53,511 nucleotides of DNA from an uncultured Prochlorococcus sp. (GTDB lineage Bacteria; Cyanobacteriota; Cyanobacteriia; PCC-6307; Cyanobiaceae): positions 1 to 53,511 of the forward strand of contig CACAYX010000004.1 of NCBI GenBank assembly GCA_902536775.1. The letters are read 5' to 3'. Below, piece by piece: positions 9,701-21,565 of the stretch (position 1 is the first letter of the stretch; the number at the start of each line of letters is the position of its first letter). The translations under genes were made by a program, and so were the position numbers. The notes below the pieces were generated by a model, which saw nothing but the letters and a program-made list of their open reading frames with translations, was not told where the DNA came from and made no database searches.

Positions 9701-12532
9701 ATGCTAAAACTTTTGTTGGGAGATCCGAATACACGAAAGTTAAAGCGCTATCAACCAATAGTGGAAGAGATAAATTTTTTAGAAGAAGAAATTTCTCAAT
9801 TCACTGATGATGACCTTAGAAAAGAAACTCAAAATCTTAAATCAAATATTTCAGCAGAATTAGATTTTAAAAAACAAAAAGAACTCCTAGAAGAATTTCT
9901 TCCTAAAGCTTTTGCAATCGTAAGAGAAGCAAGTAAACGTGTTCTTGATATGAGACACTTTGATGTTCAGTTAATCGGCGGGATGGTTTTAAATGAGTGT
10001 CAAATTGCTGAGATGAAGACTGGAGAGGGAAAAACTCTTGTCGCAACATTACCTTGTTATTTGAATGCTCTTACGGGGAAAGGTGTTCATGTTGTTACTG
10101 TAAATGATTATCTAGCTAGAAGGGATGCAGAGTGGATGGGACAAGTTCATCGTTTTTTAGGTTTATCCGTTGGTTTGATTCAGCAAGATATGAATCCAGT
10201 TGAGAGAAAGAAAAATTATGATTGTGATATAACTTATGCCACAAATTCAGAATTAGGATTTGATTATTTAAGAGATAATATGGCTACTGATATTAGTGAG
10301 GTAGTTCAAAGAAAATTTAATTACTGCGTAATTGATGAGGTTGATTCAATATTAATTGATGAAGCAAGAACGCCTTTAATCATTTCTGGCCAAGTTGAAA
10401 GACCCCAAGAAAAATATCAAAAAGCTGCAGAATTATCTCTGGCATTAGTCAAAGCAAAAGAATTAAGTAAAGATGGTATTGATCCAGAAGGTGATTATGA
10501 AGTTGATGAAAAACAGAGAAGTTGTATTTTAACTGATCAGGGTTTTGCAAAATGTGAAGAGTATTTGGGAGTTAATGATTTATATAATCCTCAAGATCCT
10601 TGGGCGCACTATATTACTAACGCTTTAAAAGCTAAAGAATTATTTATTAAAGATGTTAATTATATTATTAAGAATAATGAGGCTGTCATAGTTGATGAAT
10701 TTACTGGTAGGGTAATGCCTGGAAGGCGTTGGAGTGATGGACAACATCAGGCAATAGAAGCGAAAGAGAATCTGAAAATTCAGCCTGAGACTCAAACATT
10801 GGCATCCATAACTTATCAGAATTTTTTCCTTTTATATCCTGGTTTAGCAGGAATGACGGGAACTGCAAAAACTGAGGAGGTTGAATTTGAGAAAACTTAT
10901 AAATTAGAATCAACAGTTATACCGACAAATCAAAAAAGAAACAGACAAGATTGGTCTGATCAAGTTTTTAAGACAGAGATTGGTAAATGGAAAGCCGTTG
11001 CTAAAGAAACTGCACAAATTCATAAAGATGGTAGACCTGTTTTAGTTGGTACAACAAGTGTTGAAAAAAGTGAATTATTAAGTTTACTTCTGTCTGAAGA
11101 AAAAATCCCACATAATTTGTTAAATGCTAAGCCAGAAAACGTTGAACGTGAGGCAGAAATTGTTGCTCAGGCAGGAAGAGCAGGTGCTGTTACTATTGCG
11201 ACTAATATGGCTGGAAGGGGAACGGATATAATTCTTGGTGGTAATAGTGACTATATGGCAAGACTTAAATTAAAAGAAATATTAATTCCTTTGTTAGTCA
11301 AGCCTGATAATGATCATAAGCCACCAATACCTAAACAAAGAAATTCAAAATCTAAGAGTGGTTTTTCTACAAAAGCTGGCTCAAATTTGAAAAAGAACAT
11401 TTCAAATTCTTCAACAAGTCTTTTCCCTTGCAAACTAGATGAAGCAATTGAAAAGAAACTCTTTATTTTATCTGATGAACTTGTTAAAAATTGGGGAGAT
11501 AGACAACTTTCTGTTTTGGAGCTTGATGACAGGATAGCTACAGCTGCAGAAAAAGCACCAACTGATGATTACTTAATAAAGCTTTTGAGAGAATCTTTGT
11601 CTGATGTGAAAAAAGAATATCAAAAAGTTTTGATTCATGAAGAAGAAAAAGTAAGAGAGGCTGGCGGTTTACATGTCATTGGCACTGAAAGACATGAATC
11701 AAGAAGAGTGGATAATCAACTTAGAGGAAGAGCTGGAAGACAAGGCGATCTTGGAAGTACAAGATTCTTTTTATCTTTAGATGATAATTTATTAAGGATT
11801 TTTGGAGGAGATAGAGTAGCAAATCTAATGAATGCTTTTAGGGTTGATGAAGATATGCCTATTGAGTCAGGAATGCTTACTAGGTCTCTAGAAAGTGCTC
11901 AAAAGAAAGTTGAAACCTACTATTACGATATTAGAAAACAAGTTTTTGAATACGACGAGGTAATGAACAATCAAAGAAAAGCAGTTTATGGCGAAAGACT
12001 AAGAGTCTTGAAAGGAATTGATTTAAAGAGACAAGTAATAGGATATGGAGAAAGGACAATGATTGAAATTGTAGATGCTTATATTAATCCTGATCTTCCT
12101 CCTGAAGAATGGAATATTGATCAATTAATTTCTAAAGTCAAAGAATTTATATATTTATTAGATGATCTTAAATCTGATGATATTAATTTACTGTCAATAG
12201 AAGAATTAAAAAACTATCTTCAAGAGCAGTTGCGAATAGCTTATGACTTAAAGGAATCACAAATAGAAAAGATTCGTCCAGGATTAATGAGAGAAGCTGA
12301 AAGATTTTTCATTTTGCAGCAAATCGATAATTTATGGCGAGAACATCTTCAATCAATGGATTCCTTGAGGGAATCAGTCGGATTGAGAGGTTATGGTCAA
12401 AAAGATCCATTAATCGAATATAAAAATGAAGGATATGACATGTTTCTCGAAATGATGACTAATATGAGACGAAATGTTATTTATTCAATGTTTATGTTTC
12501 AACCTAAAACTGAAGTTAATGAAAAAAATTAA
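9701..12532 (+). CDS. secA: Preprotein translocase ATPase SecA
   Basis: [75 protein letters not shown]. Confidence 0.98.
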   Translation: MLKLLLGDPNTRKLKRYQPIVEEINFLEEEISQFTDDDLRKETQNLKSNISAELDFKKQKELLEEFLPKAFAIVREASKRVLDMRHFDVQLIGGMVLNECQIAEMKTGEGKTLVATLPCYLNALTGKGVHVVTVNDYLARRDAEWMGQVHRFLGLSVGLIQQDMNPVERKKNYDCDITYATNSELGFDYLRDNMATDISEVVQRKFNYCVIDEVDSILIDEARTPLIISGQVERPQEKYQKAAELSLALVKAKELSKDGIDPEGDYEVDEKQRSCILTDQGFAKCEEYLGVNDLYNPQDPWAHYITNALKAKELFIKDVNYIIKNNEAVIVDEFTGRVMPGRRWSDGQHQAIEAKENLKIQPETQTLASITYQNFFLLYPGLAGMTGTAKTEEVEFEKTYKLESTVIPTNQKRNRQDWSDQVFKTEIGKWKAVAKETAQIHKDGRPVLVGTTSVEKSELLSLLLSEEKIPHNLLNAKPENVEREAEIVAQAGRAGAVTIATNMAGRGTDIILGGNSDYMARLKLKEILIPLLVKPDNDHKPPIPKQRNSKSKSGFSTKAGSNLKKNISNSSTSLFPCKLDEAIEKKLFILSDELVKNWGDRQLSVLELDDRIATAAEKAPTDDYLIKLLRESLSDVKKEYQKVLIHEEEKVREAGGLHVIGTERHESRRVDNQLRGRAGRQGDLGSTRFFLSLDDNLLRIFGGDRVANLMNAFRVDEDMPIESGMLTRSLESAQKKVETYYYDIRKQVFEYDEVMNNQRKAVYGERLRVLKGIDLKRQVIGYGERTMIEIVDAYINPDLPPEEWNIDQLISKVKEFIYLLDDLKSDDINLLSIEELKNYLQEQLRIAYDLKESQIEKIRPGLMREAERFFILQQIDNLWREHLQSMDSLRESVGLRGYGQKDPLIEYKNEGYDMFLEMMTNMRRNVIYSMFMFQPKTEVNEKN

Positions 12533-12540
12533 ATCAACAT

Positions 12541-13278
12541 TTAATCATCTCCAAGAAATTCAATAATTTCTTTATCTTTAAGATTTTGAGAATCACCGAG
12601 TTTAGAAATATCAATAGATTCTGAGCTGGCTATACATTGTAGAGTTTTTTGTAATTTAAGAATTTCATTTTCAAGAGAGTCTATTCTATCCATTAAATTT
12701 TTAATCACATTAGCTTCTGCATCTGGTAAGGCAGAGTGAGCTAATGGATTTACTTTGACTCCACTTTGATGCACTACCCTGCCAGGAACTCCGACCACAG
12801 TACTGTTCCCCTCCACATTTCGAACAACTACTGAGCCTGCACCAATACGGGTATTAGATCCTACTGTGATGGACCCAAGAACTTTTGCGCCAGCTCCGAC
12901 AACAACATTTTCCATTAAGGTGGGATGTCTTTTGCCATGGCTTTTTCCAGTACCTCCTAATGTCACACCCTGATAAAGCAAACAGTTATTTCCTATCTCA
13001 GCAGTTTCACCAATTACAACGCCCATTCCATGGTCTATGAAAACCCTTTTACCAATTTTTGCTCCAGGATGGATTTCAATACCTGTTGCTAGCCTATTAA
13101 GATGACTGAGTAAGCGGGGAATCAAAGGAATCTTTAATTGCCATAATTTATGCGTAAACCTATGTATAACTATTGATTGAAATCCCGGGTAGCAAAGAAA
13201 TATCTCTACTATTCCTCTTGCGGCTGGATCTCTCTCTCTGATAATTTCTATATCTGATTTAAAAGTTTTTAATACCAT
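12541..13278 (-). CDS. cysE: Serine O-acetyltransferase
   Basis: RDPAARGIVEIFLCYPGFQSIVIHR; IHPGAKIGKRVFIDHGMGVVIGETAEIGNN left-handed beta-helix hexapeptides. Confidence 0.95.
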   Translation of the reverse strand: MVLKTFKSDIEIIRERDPAARGIVEIFLCYPGFQSIVIHRFTHKLWQLKIPLIPRLLSHLNRLATGIEIHPGAKIGKRVFIDHGMGVVIGETAEIGNNCLLYQGVTLGGTGKSHGKRHPTLMENVVVGAGAKVLGSITVGSNTRIGAGSVVVRNVEGNSTVVGVPGRVVHQSGVKVNPLAHSALPDAEANVIKNLMDRIDSLENEILKLQKTLQCIASSESIDISKLGDSQNLKDKEIIEFLGDD

Positions 13279-13281
13279 GGT

Positions 13282-14268
13282 TTAATTAATAACTCCTATT
13301 TCTTTTTTTAATTGATTTATTGTTTCTATACTTAAATAATTTTTAGCACATATTATTTGAGGTAATCTCATCAATTGAGAACGATTTTTTAACAATGTGT
13401 TTTCTACAACTGATAAACTCGGTCCATCACACACTATATGGTTTGAAGCCTTTAAAAGTGAGAGTAATCTACTGTTATTGTCTGAGATTGCCGTCATAAG
13501 CATTAATTCACTACCACGCATGCTATGTATAATGACTTCTGCTGCTCTCAATAAACCAGGACTTATGCTTACAATACCTACACAACTTCCAGCGTTTAAT
13601 TCCTTGAGAATTTTTAATTCCTTTTGAAAGTCACTCAAGTCAACTGCAATTGCGCGAACTCCATGTTGTTTAGCAACTTTTTCTAGAGGCTGTAAAAAAT
13701 ATCTGCTTGTGACAATCGTACCATTATTTGAATTACTCAAAACTTTTTCTAATTCTTCCATAGGAACAACTTCTACTGGTACATTAACTGTTTTAGAAAG
13801 GTCTTCTGCAATTAACATAGAAGCTCCAATATCTTCTCTAGGAGTACTGACGATGATTCTAGTTCCGCACTTTATACGCCAATCAATTTCATTGTTCAAT
13901 ATCTCTCTCGTCTCTTGTAAAGTGAATCCAAGACTTATTAAGTTGTCAATTACCTTCTTGGCTTCTTGATCAGGTTCCTTACTTATTTTATCCTTTGAGT
14001 AAAGTGATTTTGTAAATTCTCTTTTAGTAAGATTATCTCTTACATAGATACCTGATCCTGCTATAGCTTCTACAACCCCATCTAATTCCAGTTGTCTGTA
14101 AACTTTACTTATAGTATTACGATGAAGTCCAGTCTGCATTGCAAGTTGCCTCGTACTAGGAAGTCTGTGTCCTGGAGGATAATGTCTCGCTGCAATTGCG
14201 AAACAAATTTGATTATTTAGTTGAGTAGATGCTGGGATATCACTTTCTTGTTGAATATGGAATCTCAC
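13282..14268 (-). CDS. GntR family transcriptional regulator with large unassigned C-terminal domain
   Basis: N-term FHIQQESDIPASTQLNNQICFAIAARHYPPGHRLPSTRQLAMQTGLHRNTISKVYRQLELDGVVEAIAGSGIYV is a GntR winged helix; C-term is not aminotransferase-like. Confidence 0.88.
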   Translation of the reverse strand: MRFHIQQESDIPASTQLNNQICFAIAARHYPPGHRLPSTRQLAMQTGLHRNTISKVYRQLELDGVVEAIAGSGIYVRDNLTKREFTKSLYSKDKISKEPDQEAKKVIDNLISLGFTLQETREILNNEIDWRIKCGTRIIVSTPREDIGASMLIAEDLSKTVNVPVEVVPMEELEKVLSNSNNGTIVTSRYFLQPLEKVAKQHGVRAIAVDLSDFQKELKILKELNAGSCVGIVSISPGLLRAAEVIIHSMRGSELMLMTAISDNNSRLLSLLKASNHIVCDGPSLSVVENTLLKNRSQLMRLPQIICAKNYLSIETINQLKKEIGVIN

Positions 14269-14344
14269 TTTAGAAAAATCCTGACTAAGTTAATTTTTAA
14301 TATAGTGACACTTTAACATCCGTCATATTTTTTATAACAATTTA

Positions 14345-14917
14345 TCACGCATCATCTTTTTTAATCAGAGGAGTTTTGCGAGGGCTTAAAAACATAATCA
14401 TGTTTCTCCCTTCTCTTTTTGGTTTTTGTTGAACTTCTGATTGCTCTTCTAAATCATTAGCCATTTTTAAAAGAAGTGTCTCAGCTAAATTTGAGTGTTG
14501 AATTTCGCGTCCTCTAAAAATTACAGTGCATTTTACCTTATCTCCGGATTTTAGAAATTTTGTAGCTTGACCAATTCGAACATCATAATCATGCTTATCA
14601 ATTTTATATCTCATTTTTACTTCTTTAACTTCTGTTTGATGAGATTTTTTCCTTGCTTCTTTAGCTTTCTTTTCTTGTTCAAATTTATATTTACCGTAGT
14701 CCATGATTCTACAAACAGGAGGATTTGCTTTTTCGCTCACCAAAACTAAATCAAGTTCTCTTTGAGATGCTATTTCTAATGCTTTTAATCTATCTATGAC
14801 GCCTAATTGTTTTCCATCTGAATCAACGACTCTCAATTGAGGGTATTTTATTCTTTCGTTTATATTTGGTAGCTCTCTAACTGGAGCTCGTCGGTCAAAG
14901 CGTGGGCGTGGGGGCAT
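14345..14917 (-). CDS. infC: Translation initiation factor IF-3
   Basis: [50 protein letters not shown]. Confidence 0.96.
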   Translation of the reverse strand: MPPRPRFDRRAPVRELPNINERIKYPQLRVVDSDGKQLGVIDRLKALEIASQRELDLVLVSEKANPPVCRIMDYGKYKFEQEKKAKEARKKSHQTEVKEVKMRYKIDKHDYDVRIGQATKFLKSGDKVKCTVIFRGREIQHSNLAETLLLKMANDLEEQSEVQQKPKREGRNMIMFLSPRKTPLIKKDDA

Positions 14918-14970
14918 TCAGTTAATTAAATAAATTGATTGGATGATGAACAAAATCTATTTTTATAAAG

Positions 14971-15870
14971 TTAGCTTAAAAAAGACTCTATTTTAATTAT
15001 TGCATCTTTTAGCAGGTTTTTGTTATTAAGCCAAAGAGGATTATTTTTATTACGAAACCAAGTTTTTTGTCTTTTAGCAAATTGGATTGTTTTTGTCGTA
15101 GTTAACTCAATCGCTTTATCAATTGTTGAACGGTTATTTAAAACATCCCTTGCTTCTCGATAACCTATGGTTTCTAATATTGGCAAATCAAATCCGTATT
15201 TAGAGATAAGGTCGTTCGTCTCTTCAATAATTCCAGATAAAAACATATTTTTTGTTCTTTGGAAAATTCTTTCTTTTAAATTATCTCTATCTAATCCAAG
15301 CTCTAGGATTTTCCAGTTAGGCGATTTTTGAACTTTCAGAGTTGACAGCGGTTTACCTGTTACGTAGAAGACTTCTAAAGCTCTTATTGTTCTAATGTGG
15401 TCAGCAAAATTGATTTTTTTTGTTGATAATGGATCACAATTTTTTAACAAGTCCCAACATTTTTCCTGACCAAGTTCTTCTAATTGTCTTCTGAAATTAT
15501 ATTGAGGCGGGACATCTGGTACAAAAAATCCTTTCGTTATTGAGTTCATATACAACCCACTTCCTCCAACAAGAAAAGGTAAATTATCTTGTTTAATTTC
15601 TCCCTTAATAGATTTTTGAGCAATTTCTTGAAATTGTTTTACATTAATTTGATTGATTGGTTCCTTGATATCTATTAAAAAATGCTTTATTTTTTTTTGT
15701 TGGATTTTAGATGGCTTAGCTGTTCCAATATCCATAGACTTATAAATTTGCCTTGAATCGATATTGTGTATATGAGTTTTAAAATATTCTGCAATTTCAA
15801 TAGCTAATTCTGTTTTGCCACTTGCAGTAGGCCCAATTAAAATAATTACATGCGGTAGAGACGAATACAT
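14971..15870 (-). CDS. miaA: tRNA dimethylallyltransferase
   Basis: [59 protein letters not shown]. Confidence 0.95.
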   Translation of the reverse strand: MYSSLPHVIILIGPTASGKTELAIEIAEYFKTHIHNIDSRQIYKSMDIGTAKPSKIQQKKIKHFLIDIKEPINQINVKQFQEIAQKSIKGEIKQDNLPFLVGGSGLYMNSITKGFFVPDVPPQYNFRRQLEELGQEKCWDLLKNCDPLSTKKINFADHIRTIRALEVFYVTGKPLSTLKVQKSPNWKILELGLDRDNLKERIFQRTKNMFLSGIIEETNDLISKYGFDLPILETIGYREARDVLNNRSTIDKAIELTTTKTIQFAKRQKTWFRNKNNPLWLNNKNLLKDAIIKIESFLS

Positions 15871-15970
15871 ATGAATTTCTGAAGAAAAAAATATTAGCTA
15901 TATAATTAAAGTGATTAAATTTTTCATTGACTTCGAGACTTTATCTTTTTGCGATGGTAAGTTTAATGAA

Positions 15971-16000
15971 AGATCTTTTAAAATAACATTTTAAAAGTCT
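15971..16000. repeat. AT-rich inverted repeat immediately upstream of gyrB
   Basis: AGA-t-CTTTTAAAAT-AAC-ATTTTAAAAG-TCT: perfect 10-bp arms, extended by 3 bp across a one-base bulge. Confidence 0.9.
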
Positions 16001-16019
16001 AATATTATTTTTATATTAA

Positions 16020-18313
<2,294 letters not shown>

Positions 18314-18316
18314 ATT

Positions 18317-18682
18317 TTGGATTTTAGTTCAATAATTATAATTTTACTTGGCAGTACTTTTGGATTAATACTGAGAATATTCATACAAAATAATTTTAAA
18401 AAAAATATAGGTTTTGATATTCAAAATACTTCAATAGTAAATTTTTTATCATCTTTTTTACTAGGAATTTTAGTAGCTTTAAATTTTATTAATAACGAAA
18501 TATTAGTGTTATTTTATAGTGGTTTTTTAGGATGTTTTAGTACATTTTCTTCCTTTATACATCAACTATTTAAATTATTTAAAAAGAGAAAATTCCTAAG
18601 ATTATTTTTCCACTATTTTGAAGTGATAATTTTTTCATTTCTGTTTTTTTATTTAGGTTATTTTCTTATTCAGTTTTTTTAA
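18317..18682 (+). CDS. crcB: CrcB/Fluc-type fluoride channel subunit 1 (TTG start)
   Basis: LLGSTFGLILRIFIQNNF, SSFLLGILVALNF, YSGFLGCFSTFSSFIHQLFKLF; four predicted TM segments. Confidence 0.8.
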   Translation: MDFSSIIIILLGSTFGLILRIFIQNNFKKNIGFDIQNTSIVNFLSSFLLGILVALNFINNEILVLFYSGFLGCFSTFSSFIHQLFKLFKKRKFLRLFFHYFEVIIFSFLFFYLGYFLIQFF

Positions 18683-18683
18683 A

Positions 18684-19013
18684 GTGAAAATAACTAACTT
18701 TATTTATATTCTTTTAGCTGCTTACTTGGCTACTTTTTTAAGAATAACTATAAATAATAATTTTTTTATTTCAATAATTGGATCATTTTTAGTAGGTTTT
18801 TTTATCAGTAAAAGATTGAGTGTTTCAACTGAAAAAATTTTATTGAGTGGTTTTTTTTCTTGCTTTACATCCTTCAGCGGATTTATATATTTTTTGTATA
18901 CGATTTTAAATCAAGGGGATTGGATTAAATTTATAATTTTTTTTAATTTAATCATTATCGTAAATTTATTCACAATGATTCTCGGGTTCTGGATAAGTAG
19001 AAAAATTACTTAG
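18684..19013 (+). CDS. crcB: CrcB/Fluc-type fluoride channel subunit 2
   Basis: YLATFLRITINNNFFISIIGSFLVGFF...LSGFFSCFTSFSGFIYFLYTIL; tandem with preceding crcB. Confidence 0.75.
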   Translation: MKITNFIYILLAAYLATFLRITINNNFFISIIGSFLVGFFISKRLSVSTEKILLSGFFSCFTSFSGFIYFLYTILNQGDWIKFIIFFNLIIIVNLFTMILGFWISRKIT

Positions 19014-19056
19014 ATTTCATATAATGGTGTTGTTACTTTGATAAGGGATTATATTT

Positions 19057-20463
19057 ATGAATGAAAATAATCTTGAAACAGTTCCATCGTTATCTTCAGA
19101 TTTAAGTGCAAGAGAAAATATTACTATTCAACTTGAGGAATTGCTTATCGCGGGAAATTATGATGAGGCAAAGTTACTTTTAGAGCCTTCTCAACCCGTT
19201 GATATTGCAGATGCTATCGGAAGCCTTCCACTAATATTGCAGGCATTAGCATTTCGATTATTAAAGAAAAATGAAGCAATTGAGGTTTATGAATATTTAG
19301 ATCCAGTAGTTCAGCAAACTTTATTAGAAAGACTGCGTTCAGGAGAGGTTTTAGAAATCGTTGAAAAAATGTCTCCTGATGATAGGGTTCAACTCTTTGA
19401 TGAATTGCCTGCAAAAGTTGTACGAAAATTTTTGTCTGCTCTTAGTCCTGGTGAAAGGAAAGTAACAGCTGAATTACTTGGATATGAGCCTGAAACTGCC
19501 GGAAGATTAATGACAACTGAATTTATAGACCTTAAAGAGATGCAAACTGCAGCTGATGCTCTTTCTATAGTTAGAAAAAGAGCCTCATTTACTGAAACTA
19601 TTTATAGTTTATATGTTACAGATAAAGAAAGACATTTAACTGGTATTCTCTCTTTAAGAGACCTTGTAACTGCTGATCCCTCTAAGCCAATTGGTGATGT
19701 AATGACAAGAGATGTAGTAAATATCTCTACTAATACGAATCAAGAAGAGGTTGCTAGAGCAATTCAAAGATATGATTTTTTAGCACTACCAGTCGTTGAT
19801 AAAGAAAAAAGACTGGTTGGGATAGTAACAGTTGATGATTTAATTGATGTTATAGAACAAGAAGCAACGAGAGACATTTATGCAGCGGGGGCAGTACAAC
19901 CTGGAGATGAAGATGACTATTTCCAAAGTAGTTTGTTTACGATTGCTCGAAGAAGAATTTTATGGTTATTAATTTTGGTTTTGGCAAATGGTTTAACGAC
20001 AAAGGTTATAGCTATGAATGATCAAATATTAAAAGAAATAGTTTTATTAGCTGCATTTATTCCACTTCTTATTGGTACTGGGGGAAATGTTGGTGCTCAA
20101 AGTTCAACGGTTGTCATTAGAGGCTTAAGTACTCAAAAATTAAAGTCTCTGGGTGCTATTAAGGCAGTAGTCAAGGAGGCAATTACAGGCGCTCTTTTAG
20201 GTGTTTTAATGATGCTTGTAGTATTTCCCTTCGCTTGGTGGCAAGGAGAAGGGCCCTTAATCGCTTCAGCGGTGGGAATAAGTTTAATATCCATAACAAC
20301 TTTAGCTGCTACAACAGGAGCGATCCTACCTTTGTTGTTTGATAGAATGAAATTGGATCCAGCCTTAATGTCCTCTCCTTTCATTACAACCGTCACTGAT
20401 ATTGCTGGTGTATTTATATATCTCAGTACAGCAAAATGGTTATTAAACTCATCATTAGCCTAA
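19057..20463 (+). CDS. mgtE: Magnesium transporter MgtE
   Basis: N-domain, CBS pair (VMTRDVVNISTNTNQEEVARAIQRYDFLALPVVD), IGTGGNVGAQSSTVVIRGL. Confidence 0.95.
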   Translation: MNENNLETVPSLSSDLSARENITIQLEELLIAGNYDEAKLLLEPSQPVDIADAIGSLPLILQALAFRLLKKNEAIEVYEYLDPVVQQTLLERLRSGEVLEIVEKMSPDDRVQLFDELPAKVVRKFLSALSPGERKVTAELLGYEPETAGRLMTTEFIDLKEMQTAADALSIVRKRASFTETIYSLYVTDKERHLTGILSLRDLVTADPSKPIGDVMTRDVVNISTNTNQEEVARAIQRYDFLALPVVDKEKRLVGIVTVDDLIDVIEQEATRDIYAAGAVQPGDEDDYFQSSLFTIARRRILWLLILVLANGLTTKVIAMNDQILKEIVLLAAFIPLLIGTGGNVGAQSSTVVIRGLSTQKLKSLGAIKAVVKEAITGALLGVLMMLVVFPFAWWQGEGPLIASAVGISLISITTLAATTGAILPLLFDRMKLDPALMSSPFITTVTDIAGVFIYLSTAKWLLNSSLA

Positions 20464-20530
20464 ATTCACTAGGTATTTATTCTCATTTTTGTAAAAATGT
20501 GGATTTTTTTGTTTAACTTTACATTTCTTA

Positions 20531-21565
20531 ATGGTATTGTTTACAAAACATCATTCATCGTTCATGTCTTCTGAAACAATAAGTGAAAATAAACTTACTT
20601 CAATCGCGAGTATAAAAAGCAGTAATGATGTTGACCTTGTTCGGTCATATTTAAGGGATATAGGAAGAGTTCCATTACTATCTCATGAGCAAGAAATTAC
20701 TCTAGGTAGACAAGTTCAAGAGTACATGGAAGTAGAAAGAACAGAATTAGAAATTATTGAATTAACAGGAGATAAGCCTAGTGTCGATGAATTATCGGCC
20801 AAATTAAATTTATCTTCTTCCATAATAAAAAAAAGATTGAGGGCTGGACAGAGGGCTAAAGAAAGAATGGTCGCAGCGAATTTAAGATTGGTAGTAAGCG
20901 TTGCAAAAAAATATACAAAAAGAAATATGGAGCTTTTAGATTTAATTCAGGAGGGAACTATAGGATTGGTCAGAGGAGTTGAAAAATTTGATCCAGCCAG
21001 AGGTTATAAGTTTTCAACATATGCATATTGGTGGATTAGACAAGGCATTACAAGAGCAATAGCTGAGAAAAGTCGGGCGATAAGGCTACCAATTCACATA
21101 ACTGAAATGTTGAATAAGTTAAAAAAAGGTCAAAGAGAGCTCAGCCAAGAGATGTCTAGGACTCCAACTGTAAGTGAACTTGCAAAATACGTAGAACTTC
21201 CCGAAGATGACGTTAAAGATTTGATGTGCAAAGCTGGACAGCCTGTTAGTCTAGAAACCAAAGTTGGAGATGGTGAAGATACTGTTTTATTAGATTTACT
21301 GGCAGGTGGCGAGGACTTGCCGGACGAACAAATAGAGATGGATTGTATGAGAGGTGATTTGCATTCTCTTTTACATCAATTGCCTGATCTGCAATGTAGA
21401 GTTTTAAGAATGAGATACGGAATGGATGGTGATGAGCCAATGTCTCTTACAGGTATAGGAAGAGTTCTAGGGATAAGTAGAGATAGAGTAAGAAACCTAG
21501 AAAGAGATGGATTAAGAGGCTTGAGAAGACTTAGTGATAATGTAGAAGCTTATTTTGTTTCTTGA
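20531..21565 (+). CDS. RNA polymerase sigma factor, group 2 RpoD-like (probable start at internal ATG 20564)
   Basis: DLVRSYLRDIGRVPLLSHEQEITLGRQVQ; GTIGLVRGVEKFDPARGYKFSTYAYWWIRQGITRAIAEKSRAIRLPIHITE; region 4 GIGRVLGISRDRVRNLERDGLRGLRR. Confidence 0.93.
   Translation: MVLFTKHHSSFMSSETISENKLTSIASIKSSNDVDLVRSYLRDIGRVPLLSHEQEITLGRQVQEYMEVERTELEIIELTGDKPSVDELSAKLNLSSSIIKKRLRAGQRAKERMVAANLRLVVSVAKKYTKRNMELLDLIQEGTIGLVRGVEKFDPARGYKFSTYAYWWIRQGITRAIAEKSRAIRLPIHITEMLNKLKKGQRELSQEMSRTPTVSELAKYVELPEDDVKDLMCKAGQPVSLETKVGDGEDTVLLDLLAGGEDLPDEQIEMDCMRGDLHSLLHQLPDLQCRVLRMRYGMDGDEPMSLTGIGRVLGISRDRVRNLERDGLRGLRRLSDNVEAYFVS

Noticed and set aside
13397-13969. Two plus-strand ORFs (76 and 86 aa) opposite the GntR gene
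   Set aside because: Antisense shadows; the GntR frame has clear domain motifs.
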